From the NCBI GenBank assembly GCA_050157065.1, contig CP189573.1: a stretch of DNA of 64,000 nucleotides; one strand, 5' to 3'. The notes under the pieces are model-generated. The model ran no database searches and had not been told where the DNA came from. It worked only from the letters and a program-made list of their open reading frames with translations. The DNA comes from Avipropionibacterium sp050157065 (GTDB lineage: Bacteria > Actinomycetota > Actinomycetes > Propionibacteriales > Propionibacteriaceae). Numbering within the stretch: position 1 is the stretch's first letter; the number at the start of each line of letters is the position of its first letter. Shown piece after piece: positions 1-8,309 of the stretch. The translations under genes and the position numbers were made by a program.

Positions 1-183
1 TGCTATCGGGCACTGGCTGAGACCTCGGCCCAGGCGCTCGAGGCCGTCGACTGCCGCAGCGAGCACGCCGAGTACCAGGTGGCGTCCATCCATGACAAGG
101 AGTTGGCGAGCCTCTGTCCGCCGGGCACCATGCCATTGGTCTACCCGGAACCGGCCAAGACGTTCTGTCTGGGAAGTCCCTGA
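1..183 (+). CDS. C-terminal end of a Cys-containing secreted-type protein (partial)
   Basis: Frame 1 is open from the window edge to a TGA at 181-183 and gives 60 residues with four Cys, ending in a KTFCLGSP tail. The spacing (Cys, about 25 residues with a YQV segment, Cys, 13 residues, Cys-Leu) resembles the C-terminal domain of small actinobacterial membrane or lipoprotein-like proteins of the LppU type, which pair Cys in the same way. The start lies outside the window, so no signal peptide can be judged. Family call is inference; coding status is moderately supported by codon bias and the clean stop. Confidence 0.5.
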   Translation, partial: CYRALAETSAQALEAVDCRSEHAEYQVASIHDKELASLCPPGTMPLVYPEPAKTFCLGSP

Positions 184-210
184 TCAATCGTCGGCCCTGG
201 GGTCGACGGG

Positions 211-251
211 TTGTCCACAGGTTCGGTGGGTGGGTTGCAGTGCTGTCCACA
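211..251 (+). promoter_or_regulatory. DnaA-box-like pair upstream of HNH gene
   Basis: TTGTCCACA at 211-219 matches the actinobacterial (Streptomyces-type) DnaA box exactly, and CTGTCCACA at 243-251 differs by one base, in the same orientation. They lie in the 120-bp gap before the HNH gene. Two boxes are too few for an origin; a regulatory or chance role is possible. Confidence 0.3.
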
Positions 252-304
252 GGTCTGGTGTTGGTGTGTGGTGGGTGTCCGACCTCGGCTCTAGTATCGG
301 CTAC

Positions 305-1939
305 ATGTTCGATTCGAGCGTGTGGTTGACCGGTGGGTCCGGGTCGTCGTGTGGCGATCGGGGCTGTCGGCGTGCGCTGGCGGACGAGATCATTGCGGCG
401 AACACGGCGATCACGCATGCGGATTGTCGGGTGTTGTTGCGGGTTGCGGAGTGGGTCGACCTGTACGCCCCGACCCCGGAGCAGGAGCGCGAGGCCGCTG
501 CGGCCGAGCGGGAGCCGATGTCTGCGGCGGCTCGGCTGGCGGGGGAGGGCGTCCGTGCCCCGGGTGGGGATGGCACGCCGAGGGTGAGCGAGTTCTGCTT
601 TGCCGAGTTGGGCGGCATGTTGGGGATGGCCCGGTTCGCCGCGGAGCAGCTGGTCGCCGATGTGGTGGACCTACGCCACCGGCTGCCGTTGTGTTGGGGT
701 CGGGTGCAGCGTGGTGAGGTCCGGTCCGCGGTAGTGCGTCGGGTGGCGGCGGAGACCCGCTGGTTGTCGATGGAGGCCGCCGCGCTGGTGGATCGGGCGG
801 TGGCGCCGGTGTTGGGGTCGGTGACGATGTACCGGCTGCGGAATCTGGTGGACGCGGAGGTGCTGCGGGCTGATCCGGCCGGCTATGAGGCTCGGGTCCG
901 GGCGGATTGGGACCAGCGGGTTGCTCGGGTGGGTCAGACGAATCAGTACGGGTTGAAGACGTTGTTCGTCCGCGCCCGGGCCGCGGATGTGGTGTGGTTC
1001 GACGCAATGTTGGACCGGATCGCCGACATTTTGAAGCTGGAGGGCGACCCGGCGTCGAAGGATGTGCGGCGGTCCAAGTCGCTCGGGGTGTTGGCCCGAC
1101 CGGACCATGCGTTGTTGCTGTTGGCGAAGTACGCGTCCATGTCCGTGCCCGGCGGGCTGACCGATGAGGCCGAACCGGCCGCCGACCCTGCACCGGCTGA
1201 TCCGGCCGATGAGGACATCCGTTCCGAGCAGTCACCCACCTCCCGTCCAGAGGAGCCACCAACCGCTCGTCCCGAGGCCGAGGATCGTGCGCGCGCCTCA
1301 CAGGACGAGCGTCGTGCCTTCGATCCGGCGACGACGGCAGCGCTGGCCAGCGCATTGGGTCGGATAGATCCGGTGAAGCTGTTGCCGCCGGTCACCCTGT
1401 ACGTCCATGTCGCCGAGGAGATCCTGGTCGCTGGGAACGGCCCGGTCCGTGACGAGCACGGCGGGCTGACGAGTTGGCACCGTGTCCTGGCCGGGCTCGC
1501 CGGTACTCGGGTCACGATCAAGCCCGTGATCGACCCCAGGGGCGCGACGCCGGTCGATGCGTACGAGGTTCCTCGGGCGATGCGCGAACGGATCCATCTC
1601 CGCCAGCCGGTCGACCAGTTTCCGTGGGGCACCCAGACTGATCGGCACCGGCTCGACCTGGACCACACCATCGCCTACACCCGTCACGGGCCTCCGGGGC
1701 AGACCGGCTTGGCGAATCTGGCCCCACTGTCGCGCACTGCGCATCGGATCAAGACCCACGGTGGTTGGCAACTGCGACAACCCGAGCCCGGGGTGATGCT
1801 GTGGCGATCACCGTTGGGCCAGCACTACTTGATCAACCACACCGGAACCCACCCGCTGGGCCACGGGCCACTCGCCCACGCCCTCTGGCAGGCAACCGAC
1901 CCAGAGCCCACGAGCATCAGCGAGGACAGACAAATGTGA
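305..1939 (+). CDS. DUF222 / HNH endonuclease domain protein (13E12-repeat type)
   Basis: 544-residue protein. The first two thirds is the alpha-helical DUF222 region; residues about 290-350 are an acidic, Pro/Ala-rich linker (TDEAEPAADPAPADPADED); the C-terminal 80 residues hold the HNH nuclease core with LDLDHTIAY, a following Asn-Leu segment and RTAHRIKTHGGW. Such proteins occur in many copies in actinobacteria and are presumed Mg-dependent nucleases, but their physiological role is unsettled. An upstream ATG at 92 is in frame, but the ATG at 305 was chosen because the extra 71 residues have no DUF222 character and cover the end of the preceding gene. Monocistronic. Confidence 0.85.
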   Translation: MFDSSVWLTGGSGSSCGDRGCRRALADEIIAANTAITHADCRVLLRVAEWVDLYAPTPEQEREAAAAEREPMSAAARLAGEGVRAPGGDGTPRVSEFCFAELGGMLGMARFAAEQLVADVVDLRHRLPLCWGRVQRGEVRSAVVRRVAAETRWLSMEAAALVDRAVAPVLGSVTMYRLRNLVDAEVLRADPAGYEARVRADWDQRVARVGQTNQYGLKTLFVRARAADVVWFDAMLDRIADILKLEGDPASKDVRRSKSLGVLARPDHALLLLAKYASMSVPGGLTDEAEPAADPAPADPADEDIRSEQSPTSRPEEPPTARPEAEDRARASQDERRAFDPATTAALASALGRIDPVKLLPPVTLYVHVAEEILVAGNGPVRDEHGGLTSWHRVLAGLAGTRVTIKPVIDPRGATPVDAYEVPRAMRERIHLRQPVDQFPWGTQTDRHRLDLDHTIAYTRHGPPGQTGLANLAPLSRTAHRIKTHGGWQLRQPEPGVMLWRSPLGQHYLINHTGTHPLGHGPLAHALWQATDPEPTSISEDRQM

Positions 1940-1953
1940 GCCGTGCTCGCGAG

Positions 1954-2022
1954 ATGATCACCGAGTTGGAGCACCGGCAACGCGCCGAGGTGCTCAGCTC
2001 ACAAGCGCGTTGTACTCAGTGA
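1954..2022 (+). pseudogene. Truncated duplicate of the SUFU-gene start
   Basis: ATG at 1954 opens a 22-codon frame beginning MITELEHRQRAE, nearly identical to the start MITESEYRQRAE of the SUFU-domain gene at 3450. DNA identity is high over about 36 bp (ATGATCACCGAG shared exactly) and then vanishes. The frame runs into the 3' end of the beta-helix gene. It looks like the 5' remnant of a second SUFU copy cut off when the beta-helix gene arrived. Confidence 0.5.
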
Positions 2023-3330
2023 TCCGTCATCGGCCACGGTGATGCGATGCCGACTCCCGTCGGGTGACGACAGGACCACGCCAGAGCCTGCCCGTACCTC
2101 TACGTCGCCCACGCTGAGGGCTGCCTGGTCCCGGAGCCCGCTGATGAACGAGCTCGTGACGCCGGGACCCAGATGGACGGTGTCGCGGAAGCGGACGTCC
2201 GGGTCACTCGAGCCGTAGGTGATCGACGAGTTTCCGACCACGCTGATCTCGCTGCCTTCCTCGATCACGATGGTCGGCTCGGGCTGGGTGAGATCGAGGG
2301 GCCGGATCGCCAGCTGGTTGCCCGCGATGGTGATGCCTCGGAAGGTGTTCTTCCAGGTCTGGCCCATGGCCGGTTTGTAGATGTGCGGTCCGCGTACCTC
2401 GGAGAACTTCGGAGCAAAGTTGGCCTCGAAGTAGTTGCCGCTGATCATGATGCCGTCGTAGATGGAGTTCTCGAACAGGATCCCGTACGAGCCGTTGCCC
2501 TCGATGTCGTTGCCGGCGATCAGGATCCCCTTGAACTGGGCGGCGAACTCATTGGGACTCACCTCGTCCTTGGGCGCGGTGATCCCAACCCCGCTGTTGG
2601 ACTGGATCCGATTCCCGATGAGGCGGATCGCGTTGCTGCACCCGACGAAAACCACCGCATCGGTGTTCTGCCGCAGCTGGCAGTAGGTGATGTCGCCGAT
2701 GTAGGCATCGATGAGGGTCAGCCCGGGGCTGTTGGCCTGCTCGATCGCACAGTTCGACACATGGAACTCGATCGTCTTGTGCAGAAGGACCGCAGTGTCC
2801 CCGGGTGCGGGATCTTCGATCTCGGGACCACCGACGACGTTGTTGCCGATGGCGAGGTCGTGCAGGCCGCAGCGCCGGATGTAGCCGGATCGGCGTCCTT
2901 GCGGTCCGTAGATCGCAACGATGGTGTGGGTGTCCGACGACCGCAACCGAACGAGCTGCGAGCCGCCACCCTCACCGGCGAGTACGACATTGCTGGCCGC
3001 CACCGTGATCGTGTCCGAGACCGCGTAGCGCCCGGCAGGGAAGAACACGGTGCCACCGGCAGCGCTGGCGTCGTCAATCGCTGATTGGATGGCTCCGAGG
3101 TCATCGGTCGTCCCGTCGCCGACGGCCCCGTAGTTCTTGACATTCACCGGCATCACTGACTTGGTGAGGAACCGCGTCCGTTCTGGCTCCGGTGCCGCTT
3201 CGGCCGGCGCTGCCGGTCCGAACGAGGACAGCACGGCCCCGCTGGCTACGGCTCCCGCACCAAGTAGACCAGTCATCATGCCTCGGCGACCAAGGCCGGT
3301 TGTCGTGGGGGAACTGTCGACGGTGCTCAC
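1999..3330 (-). CDS. Secreted right-handed beta-helix protein (pectate lyase 3 superfamily)
   Basis: 443 residues. A twin-arginine type leader (GLGRRGMMTGLLGAGAVASG) with AEA-like cleavage near residue 46 predicts Tat export. Residues about 63-110 carry the diagnostic superfamily start VKNYGAVGDGTTDD followed by AIQSAIDDA and GGTVFFPAGRYAV, as in rhamnogalacturonase/GH28-like and phage tailspike proteins. The middle is repetitive short beta-strands rich in GN and GI (coils of the helix). The substrate is probably an acidic polysaccharide; lyase versus hydrolase activity cannot be told from sequence. Divergent from the SUFU gene, with 119 bp between starts. Confidence 0.8.
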   Translation of the reverse strand: MSTVDSSPTTTGLGRRGMMTGLLGAGAVASGAVLSSFGPAAPAEAAPEPERTRFLTKSVMPVNVKNYGAVGDGTTDDLGAIQSAIDDASAAGGTVFFPAGRYAVSDTITVAASNVVLAGEGGGSQLVRLRSSDTHTIVAIYGPQGRRSGYIRRCGLHDLAIGNNVVGGPEIEDPAPGDTAVLLHKTIEFHVSNCAIEQANSPGLTLIDAYIGDITYCQLRQNTDAVVFVGCSNAIRLIGNRIQSNSGVGITAPKDEVSPNEFAAQFKGILIAGNDIEGNGSYGILFENSIYDGIMISGNYFEANFAPKFSEVRGPHIYKPAMGQTWKNTFRGITIAGNQLAIRPLDLTQPEPTIVIEEGSEISVVGNSSITYGSSDPDVRFRDTVHLGPGVTSSFISGLRDQAALSVGDVEVRAGSGVVLSSPDGSRHRITVADDGSLSTTRL

Positions 3331-3449
3331 AGCGGACTCCTCGTTGAGAATGCAGTATGCAGAATGACGCTAGGGGTTTCCCGCGGCTCTGTCAAAGGTG
3401 CGCTCAGACAGCGGAATCACGTGACTCGCGTCGGTCATATTCTTGGCCG

Positions 3450-4130
3450 ATGATCACCGAGAGCGAGTACCGGCAGCGCGCCGAGCAGCAGGATGACTGG
3501 GCGCCCGGGTGGGACGCCATCGACGAAGCCTTCGCCGCCCACTACCCTGGGATCGAGCCCAAGCACTACGGCACCAACCTCGCCAGCCGGGCGCAGTTCG
3601 GCGGGACGGAGTACTTGGACGGCATCAGCCTCTTTCCGACCGCACATCGCACCCAACACATGGTCACGTACGGCATGAGCACGCTGTACACCGACGTCGA
3701 GTCCTACGGCGGTGAGCACAGTGGCTGGGGGTACGAGATGACCATGCAGATCGCGGCCGCCGATCCGCAGAACTGCGGTTGGGCGCTCAGCATGCTCAGC
3801 AACGTGGCCCGCTACACCTGGACCAGCAAGAAGTGGTTCGACCCGTACCAACTCATGGTCGGCCGCAACGAGCCGATCGCCCAGGGCAGCGGCTCCGAGC
3901 TGACCGGGTTCATCACCATCCCGGATGTGATCGTTGACGGCGTCGGCACCGTCCACGGCCGCGTCGAGTTCGTCCAGGTCATCGGCATCACCCAGGCCGA
4001 ATCCGACTGGATCACCGCCGCCGAGCCCATGGACATCCCGCTGCGCTGTCGGCAGTTGGGCGAAGCCATGGTCGCGGCTGGCAACACCTTCGGCGTCACC
4101 GATCTCGCCCGGACCACCTCATACGTCTGA
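3450..4130 (+). CDS. Suppressor-of-fused (SUFU) domain protein
   Basis: 226 residues matching the bacterial SUFU-like domain: N-terminal WDAIDEAFAAHYPGIEPKHY, then PTAHRTQHMVTYGMSTL, WGYEMTMQI and FITIPDVI blocks. In bacteria these domains often act as immunity or adaptor proteins next to toxins, but no toxin lies beside it here. The ATG at 3450 was chosen because homology begins exactly there; an upstream in-frame ATG at 3357 adds 31 unrelated residues. A TATTCT element at 3438-3443 would place the transcript start at or near the ATG (leaderless, inferred). Its 3' end overlaps the convergent osmC gene by 12 bp. Confidence 0.8.
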   Translation: MITESEYRQRAEQQDDWAPGWDAIDEAFAAHYPGIEPKHYGTNLASRAQFGGTEYLDGISLFPTAHRTQHMVTYGMSTLYTDVESYGGEHSGWGYEMTMQIAAADPQNCGWALSMLSNVARYTWTSKKWFDPYQLMVGRNEPIAQGSGSELTGFITIPDVIVDGVGTVHGRVEFVQVIGITQAESDWITAAEPMDIPLRCRQLGEAMVAAGNTFGVTDLARTTSYV

Positions 4131-4547
4131 CACACCCCGGACGCCGGACCGCACCGGGACGCCCTGCTCGACGGTCCGGCTGACCGTGCACAGCCGATCG
4201 TGAGAGGTACGGATCGCCTCGGGCAGCCGGTCCTGGGCGGTGCGCCCGGCGTCGTCGTCACCGAACTCCACGTCGAAGATGACTTCAAGGTCGGCCATCC
4301 GGTGGTCGGGCAGCTTCTCGCCGGTGGACCGCACCCGGAATCGGATCGGCTCGGCACGCTTGGTGATCAGGAGGTCGACGTCCACGGCGGTGCAGCCGGC
4401 GATCGCGGTGAGCAGCAGCTCGACCGGGGTGAAGTCATCGCCTGAGCCGTCGCCGATGGTCAACTCCCCACCGCGGGGGTTCGTGACGCGGTACCGTCCG
4501 CGTTCCAGTCGGTCGAGGTCAACTGAGCGGTGCTGGTCGTTGGTCAT
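4119..4547 (-). CDS. OsmC family protein
   Basis: 142 residues with the OsmC/Ohr fold signatures: FTPVELLLTAIAGCTAVDVDLL, containing the single family Cys (in AGC), and LPDHRMADLEVIFDVEF. Family members reduce organic peroxides or are uncharacterised redox proteins. The second Cys of Ohr (normally later in the sequence) is replaced by a Cys in DRLCTVSRTVEQG, so a two-Cys peroxidase mechanism is possible. Start ATG at 4547 was preferred over 4568, which adds seven residues. Convergent with the SUFU gene. Confidence 0.85.
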   Translation of the reverse strand: MTNDQHRSVDLDRLERGRYRVTNPRGGELTIGDGSGDDFTPVELLLTAIAGCTAVDVDLLITKRAEPIRFRVRSTGEKLPDHRMADLEVIFDVEFGDDDAGRTAQDRLPEAIRTSHDRLCTVSRTVEQGVPVRSGVRGVSDV

Positions 4548-4603
4548 CCACCCATCCTGTCGTATCACGCAGGCCGAGTCGTTCGGCCGATCACACGTAC
4601 CCG

Positions 4604-5254
4604 TCAGCGAACGACCAGTACGACCAACTGGCGTGGCCCGTGGACACCCTCGACGCGGTCGAGTTCGATGTCACTCGTCGCGCTCGGGCCCGAGATCCAG
4701 GTCAGCGGTCGGGTCGGCTCCACCGTGGCCACCGCCTCGGGTACCGATCCGACGATCACCTCGGCCGGCACCACGCACACGTGCAGGTCGGGCACCAAGG
4801 TGATCAGCCGGCGACCCTGCACCGCACCGGAGTCCAACACGATGGTGCCGGTGACCGCGACCGCGGCAGCGCATCCTGTCACCACCGCGTCCACCTCGTC
4901 GAGCTGGGCCGCGGTCACCTCAGGCGAGTCACGCACCACCTTGGCATGGGTGGTGACGAGCCACCGGTTGTCGAGGTCAGCGGGGACGACGAGGCTCCGC
5001 ACCTTCCGCTCGCCGAGCACCTTCCCCAGCACCAGCGGCAGTTCGCCGGCGGTGATCACCTGCACCTCGGCGCGGTAGTCACCGGTCCGCTCGACGAACA
5101 GCTCGAGCAGCCCGTCCGCACCCTCATGATCAAGCGCCGCAAGATCAACACCGGAAAGATCAACATCGCGCCGGTACGCCCGCGGCACCTCAGGATCGAC
5201 CGCGGCATGGGTCGCGGAGCGTACGGCGGCCAGGATCCGATCACGCGCGTCCAT
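4604..5254 (-). CDS. lutC: LutC, L-lactate utilisation LUD-domain protein
   Basis: 216 residues of the LUD (lactate utilisation) fold: ITAGELPLVLGKVLGER, DAVVTGCAAAVAVTGTIVLDSG and RRLITLVPDLHVCVV. LutC works with the iron-sulfur proteins LutA and LutB to oxidise L-lactate to pyruvate. Last gene of the lutABC operon; its start overlaps the end of lutB. ATG at 5254 is preceded by GGGAGG at suitable spacing; GTG two codons earlier is an alternative. Length is normal for the family. Confidence 0.88.
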   Translation of the reverse strand: MDARDRILAAVRSATHAAVDPEVPRAYRRDVDLSGVDLAALDHEGADGLLELFVERTGDYRAEVQVITAGELPLVLGKVLGERKVRSLVVPADLDNRWLVTTHAKVVRDSPEVTAAQLDEVDAVVTGCAAAVAVTGTIVLDSGAVQGRRLITLVPDLHVCVVPAEVIVGSVPEAVATVEPTRPLTWISGPSATSDIELDRVEGVHGPRQLVVLVVR

Positions 5255-6710
5255 CGTCACCCTCCCGATGCGCCCACCATTCCCGGAACGACTGGGGCGG
5301 CGGGTTCGGCACGCTGCGACTCCGGGTCCAGCCGCCCGGGAGTCCGGGCAGCCACCGGATCCGCGAGATCAACCCGCGGAACCGGCTCGCCAGCCGCTGG
5401 GCCAGGGCCAGCCGGGACGCCTTGCCGAACACCCACGCGGCCAGGTTCATCGTCATCCGCTCGGGATCGGGAGTCGGATGCGTCGCCTTCTCCGCCACCG
5501 CGGCGGCCCGTTGATCGATCAGCACGGTCGGGATGTCGATCGCGACCGGACACGCCTCGTAGCAGGCCCCGCACAGACTCGACGCAAACGGCAACGCCGC
5601 GTCGTGCGGGTCGGAAACCCCGTGCAGCAAGGGGTTCAGGATGGCGCCGATCGGCCCGGGATACACCGAGCCGTACGCGTGCCCACCGACCCGCTCGTAC
5701 ACCGGGCACACGTTCAGGCACGCCGAGCACCGGATGCACCGCAGCGCCTGCCGTCCGACGTGGTCGGCCAATGCCCGGGTACGTCCGTTGTCGAGCAGGA
5801 TGATGTGCACCTCCTGCGGCCCGTCGTCAGGCGTCACACCGGTCCACATCGTGGTGTAGGGGTTCATCCGCTCAGCGGTGGCCGACCGCGGCAGCAGTTG
5901 CAGGAACACCTCCAGGTCGGCGAACGACGGCAGCAACTTCTCGATGCCCACCACCGACACCAACACCTCGGGCAGGGTGAGGCACATCCGGCCGTTGCCC
6001 TCCGACTCCACCACGACCAAGCTGCCGGTCTCGGCGATGGCGAAGTTCGCCCCCGAGAAGGCGACCTTGGCCCGCAGGAACTTCTCCCGCAGGTGGATTC
6101 GTGCTGCCTCGGCCAACCGGGCCGGCTCGGCGGACAGGTCAGCCGGGGCGGGCCGGCCGACCTCACCCATCCGCCGCCGGAAGATGTCGGCGATCTCGAA
6201 CCGGTTGCGGTGGATGGCCGGCACCAGGAAGTGACTGGGGGTGTCGCCGCCCAACTGCACGATCAACTCGGCCAGATCCGTCTCCCAGGCGTGGATCCCG
6301 GCGGCCTCGAGCCCCTCGTTCAGCCCGATCTCCTGGGTGGCCATTGACTTCACCTTCACCACTTCGGTGGCGTCGTGCCGTCGGGCGATGTCGATCGAGA
6401 TGGCCCGGGCCTCGGCGGCGTCGGCGGCCCAGTGCACCTGCGCCCCGGCCGCGGTCGCGGCCGCCTCGAACTGCTCCAGGTAGCGGTCCAGGTTGGCCAA
6501 CGTGTGGTCCTTGATGGCGGCCCCCGCCGTCCGGAGCTCCTCCCAGTCGGGCAGTTCCCCGACGGCGTTGAGCCGCTTCGTCCGGATGGTGGCCGTGGCG
6601 TGGCCGAGGTTCGCCCGCAGCTGGGTGTCACCCAGCGCCACCTTCGCGGCGGCCGGAAACACCGGCATCCCGAGGAACGCCTCACCGGATCGCGGCTGCA
6701 GGCTGGTCAT
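5241..6710 (-). CDS. lutB: LutB, iron-sulfur lactate-utilisation protein
   Basis: 489 residues. N-terminal LUD domain (about residues 60-290, with GSLVVVESEGNGRM), then two 4Fe-4S ferredoxin motifs, CIRCSACLNVCPVY and CGACYEACPVAID, and a C-terminal LutB_C tail rich in basic residues. Part of the L-lactate oxidase complex that passes electrons to the respiratory chain. Its ATG (6708-6710) overlaps the TGA of lutA as ATGA, so the pair is translationally coupled. An in-frame extension upstream to 7178 lies antisense-like inside lutA and was discarded. Confidence 0.92.
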   Translation of the reverse strand: MTSLQPRSGEAFLGMPVFPAAAKVALGDTQLRANLGHATATIRTKRLNAVGELPDWEELRTAGAAIKDHTLANLDRYLEQFEAAATAAGAQVHWAADAAEARAISIDIARRHDATEVVKVKSMATQEIGLNEGLEAAGIHAWETDLAELIVQLGGDTPSHFLVPAIHRNRFEIADIFRRRMGEVGRPAPADLSAEPARLAEAARIHLREKFLRAKVAFSGANFAIAETGSLVVVESEGNGRMCLTLPEVLVSVVGIEKLLPSFADLEVFLQLLPRSATAERMNPYTTMWTGVTPDDGPQEVHIILLDNGRTRALADHVGRQALRCIRCSACLNVCPVYERVGGHAYGSVYPGPIGAILNPLLHGVSDPHDAALPFASSLCGACYEACPVAIDIPTVLIDQRAAAVAEKATHPTPDPERMTMNLAAWVFGKASRLALAQRLASRFRGLISRIRWLPGLPGGWTRSRSVPNPPPQSFREWWAHREGDDGRA

Positions 6711-7411
6711 CGGCTGGCCAGGATCTCGGCGAGGTGGATGGTGCGGGGCCGTGCCGTCGTACGCCGGGAGTGCTTGCCGATGATGCCCTGCAGGTGCATC
6801 AGGCACGACGAGTCCGAGGCGCACAGGTAGTCGGCGTCGGTCTCCTTCGCCTTCGCCACCTTGTCCAGGCCCATCGCGGTCGACGTGTCGGCGTTCTTGA
6901 TCGCGAACGTGCCCCCGAATCCGCAGCACTCCTCGGCACCCGGCAACGCGACCAACTGCAACCCCGACACCGCCTGCAGCAGTCGGGTGGGCCGGTCGCC
7001 GACACCGAGCAGCCGCAGTGAATGGCACGTCGGGTGGTACGTGACCCGGTGCGGGAACACCGCACCCACGTCGGTCACCTGCAAAACGTCGACCAGGAAC
7101 TCCGACAGTTCGTACACCGGAGGGAGTGCCGCGCCGGGTGCGACGGTGTGGCCGTGGTGGCGCAGGGTCGCGGTGCACGACCCCGACGGCAGGACCACCG
7201 CGTCGGCGTCGGCGAAGACTTCGGCGACGTTGCGGACCATGTCACCGGCGGGTGATGGATACCCACTGTTCATGTGCATCTGGCCACAGCACGTCTGGGC
7301 CGTGGGGAAGTCGACGGTGCACCCGAGTCGCTCGAGCACCTCGACCGTCGCCCGTCCGACCGCCGGGAACAGCGTGTCGGCCAGGCACGTGACGAAGAGG
7401 CTTACCCGCAT
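6707..7411 (-). CDS. lutA: LutA, CCG-domain lactate-utilisation protein
   Basis: 234 residues with two cysteine-rich CCG domains: CCGQMHMNSGYPSPAG near residue 42 and CCGFGGTFAIKNADTS near residue 160. These bind an iron-sulfur cluster in heterodisulfide-reductase-type subunits. First gene of lutABC. Only 38 bp separate its start from the divergent gene at 7450, so promoters must overlap. No GntR/LutR-type regulator is visible next to it in this window. Confidence 0.92.
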   Translation of the reverse strand: MRVSLFVTCLADTLFPAVGRATVEVLERLGCTVDFPTAQTCCGQMHMNSGYPSPAGDMVRNVAEVFADADAVVLPSGSCTATLRHHGHTVAPGAALPPVYELSEFLVDVLQVTDVGAVFPHRVTYHPTCHSLRLLGVGDRPTRLLQAVSGLQLVALPGAEECCGFGGTFAIKNADTSTAMGLDKVAKAKETDADYLCASDSSCLMHLQGIIGKHSRRTTARPRTIHLAEILASR

Positions 7412-7449
7412 GACGCGGACTCTACGTGGTGCGGCCTACCCTTGGGCGG

Positions 7450-7827
7450 GTGGTGATCATCTACCGGCACTGGCATCGGGCCGTCGCCTTCGCGCTGCTC
7501 GGCGTCGACCGGCCCGAACTCGGGGAACAGGGCTCACCTGACGTGGCTGAGCTGCTCCGCAGCCTGGACCGGACGGCCGTGGCCGACGCACGGGCCCGGG
7601 CCGCGGCTGCCGACGAGCCGTGGCCGTACGCGCTGCCGTCCGAACTGGCCACGGGCATCGGCTGGGCCCGGTACGGGGCGACGCTGCAGCGGGTCCGTGA
7701 CGCGCTGGCCCTCGACACCACGATCGTGCCCGCCGGTGCCGGGGACGACGACCGGTCGGCCGGCCGGCGTCACCCCTCCGCGGAGGAGCGTCGCCTGCTG
7801 GCCGATCGGCCGCCGCACTGGGGGTGA
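7450..7827 (+). CDS. Small uncharacterised protein
   Basis: 125 residues from GTG at 7450, starting VVIIYRHWHRAVAFALLG, then an Ala/Arg-rich helix and a charged C-terminus (DDDRSAGRRHPSAEERRLL). I do not recognise a domain. No signal peptide or membrane segment is evident. It is divergent from lutA with almost no gap, which suggests coregulation but not function. An upstream in-frame GTG at 7426 would overlap the lutA control region. Confidence 0.55.
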   Translation: MVIIYRHWHRAVAFALLGVDRPELGEQGSPDVAELLRSLDRTAVADARARAAAADEPWPYALPSELATGIGWARYGATLQRVRDALALDTTIVPAGAGDDDRSAGRRHPSAEERRLLADRPPHWG

Positions 7828-7854
7828 CCCGGGACGGTTTCCAGCAACCGTGGT

Positions 7855-8208
7855 TCAGCGGCTCGCGAGCAGGTCGCGGATGTCGGTGAGCAGTTCCTCG
7901 CTGGTGGCAGCCTTCTCCGGCTCCTCGACCTTCTTGCGGTCGCGGAACTTGTTGTACGGCAGCACCACGAAGAAGTACACGATGGCCGCGGTGAGGATGA
8001 AGGTCAGCAGCGAGGTGAGGAAGGTGCCGACCGGCAGTCCGCCGGGTGCCCAGGCATTGAAGTTGGGGACGCCACCGAAGAAGCCGATGAAGCTGAGCAC
8101 GATGTTGGTGAACGAGCTGACCACGTCAGCGAACACCGCGCCGATGATGAATGCGACGGCAAGCTCGATCAGATTGCCGCGCAGGAGGAAGTCCTTGAAA
8201 CCCTGCAT
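7855..8208 (-). CDS. mscL: MscL, large-conductance mechanosensitive channel
   Basis: 117 residues. The N-terminus MQGFKDFLLRGNLIELAVAF and IIGAVFADVVSSF form the pore helix TM1; TM2 is FLTSLLTFILTAAIVYFFVV; a charged cytoplasmic helix follows (KFRDRKKVEEPEKAA). Forms a homopentameric pore that opens under membrane tension and releases solutes on hypo-osmotic shock. Slightly shorter than the enteric protein (136 aa) in the C-terminal bundle, usual for actinobacteria. RBS GGAGTAA precedes the ATG. Confidence 0.93.
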   Translation of the reverse strand: MQGFKDFLLRGNLIELAVAFIIGAVFADVVSSFTNIVLSFIGFFGGVPNFNAWAPGGLPVGTFLTSLLTFILTAAIVYFFVVLPYNKFRDRKKVEEPEKAATSEELLTDIRDLLASR

Positions 8209-8309
8209 GGGGTTACTCCTTCAGGTCACGACGTAGTTGATCCGGGCACGGGCTGTGCGGCTACGTCGGCAAGGAATGTAGCAGTCCTGCGCCCCCGGTG
8301 GGGGGATCC

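Noticed and set aside
211..251. Replication origin
   Set aside because: Only two DnaA-like boxes, no dnaA, dnaN or gyr genes and no AT-rich region.
6711..7178. N-terminal extension of LutB
   Set aside because: The extra 156 residues overlap lutA in another frame and have no LUD features; the ATG at 6708-6710 overlaps the lutA stop as expected.
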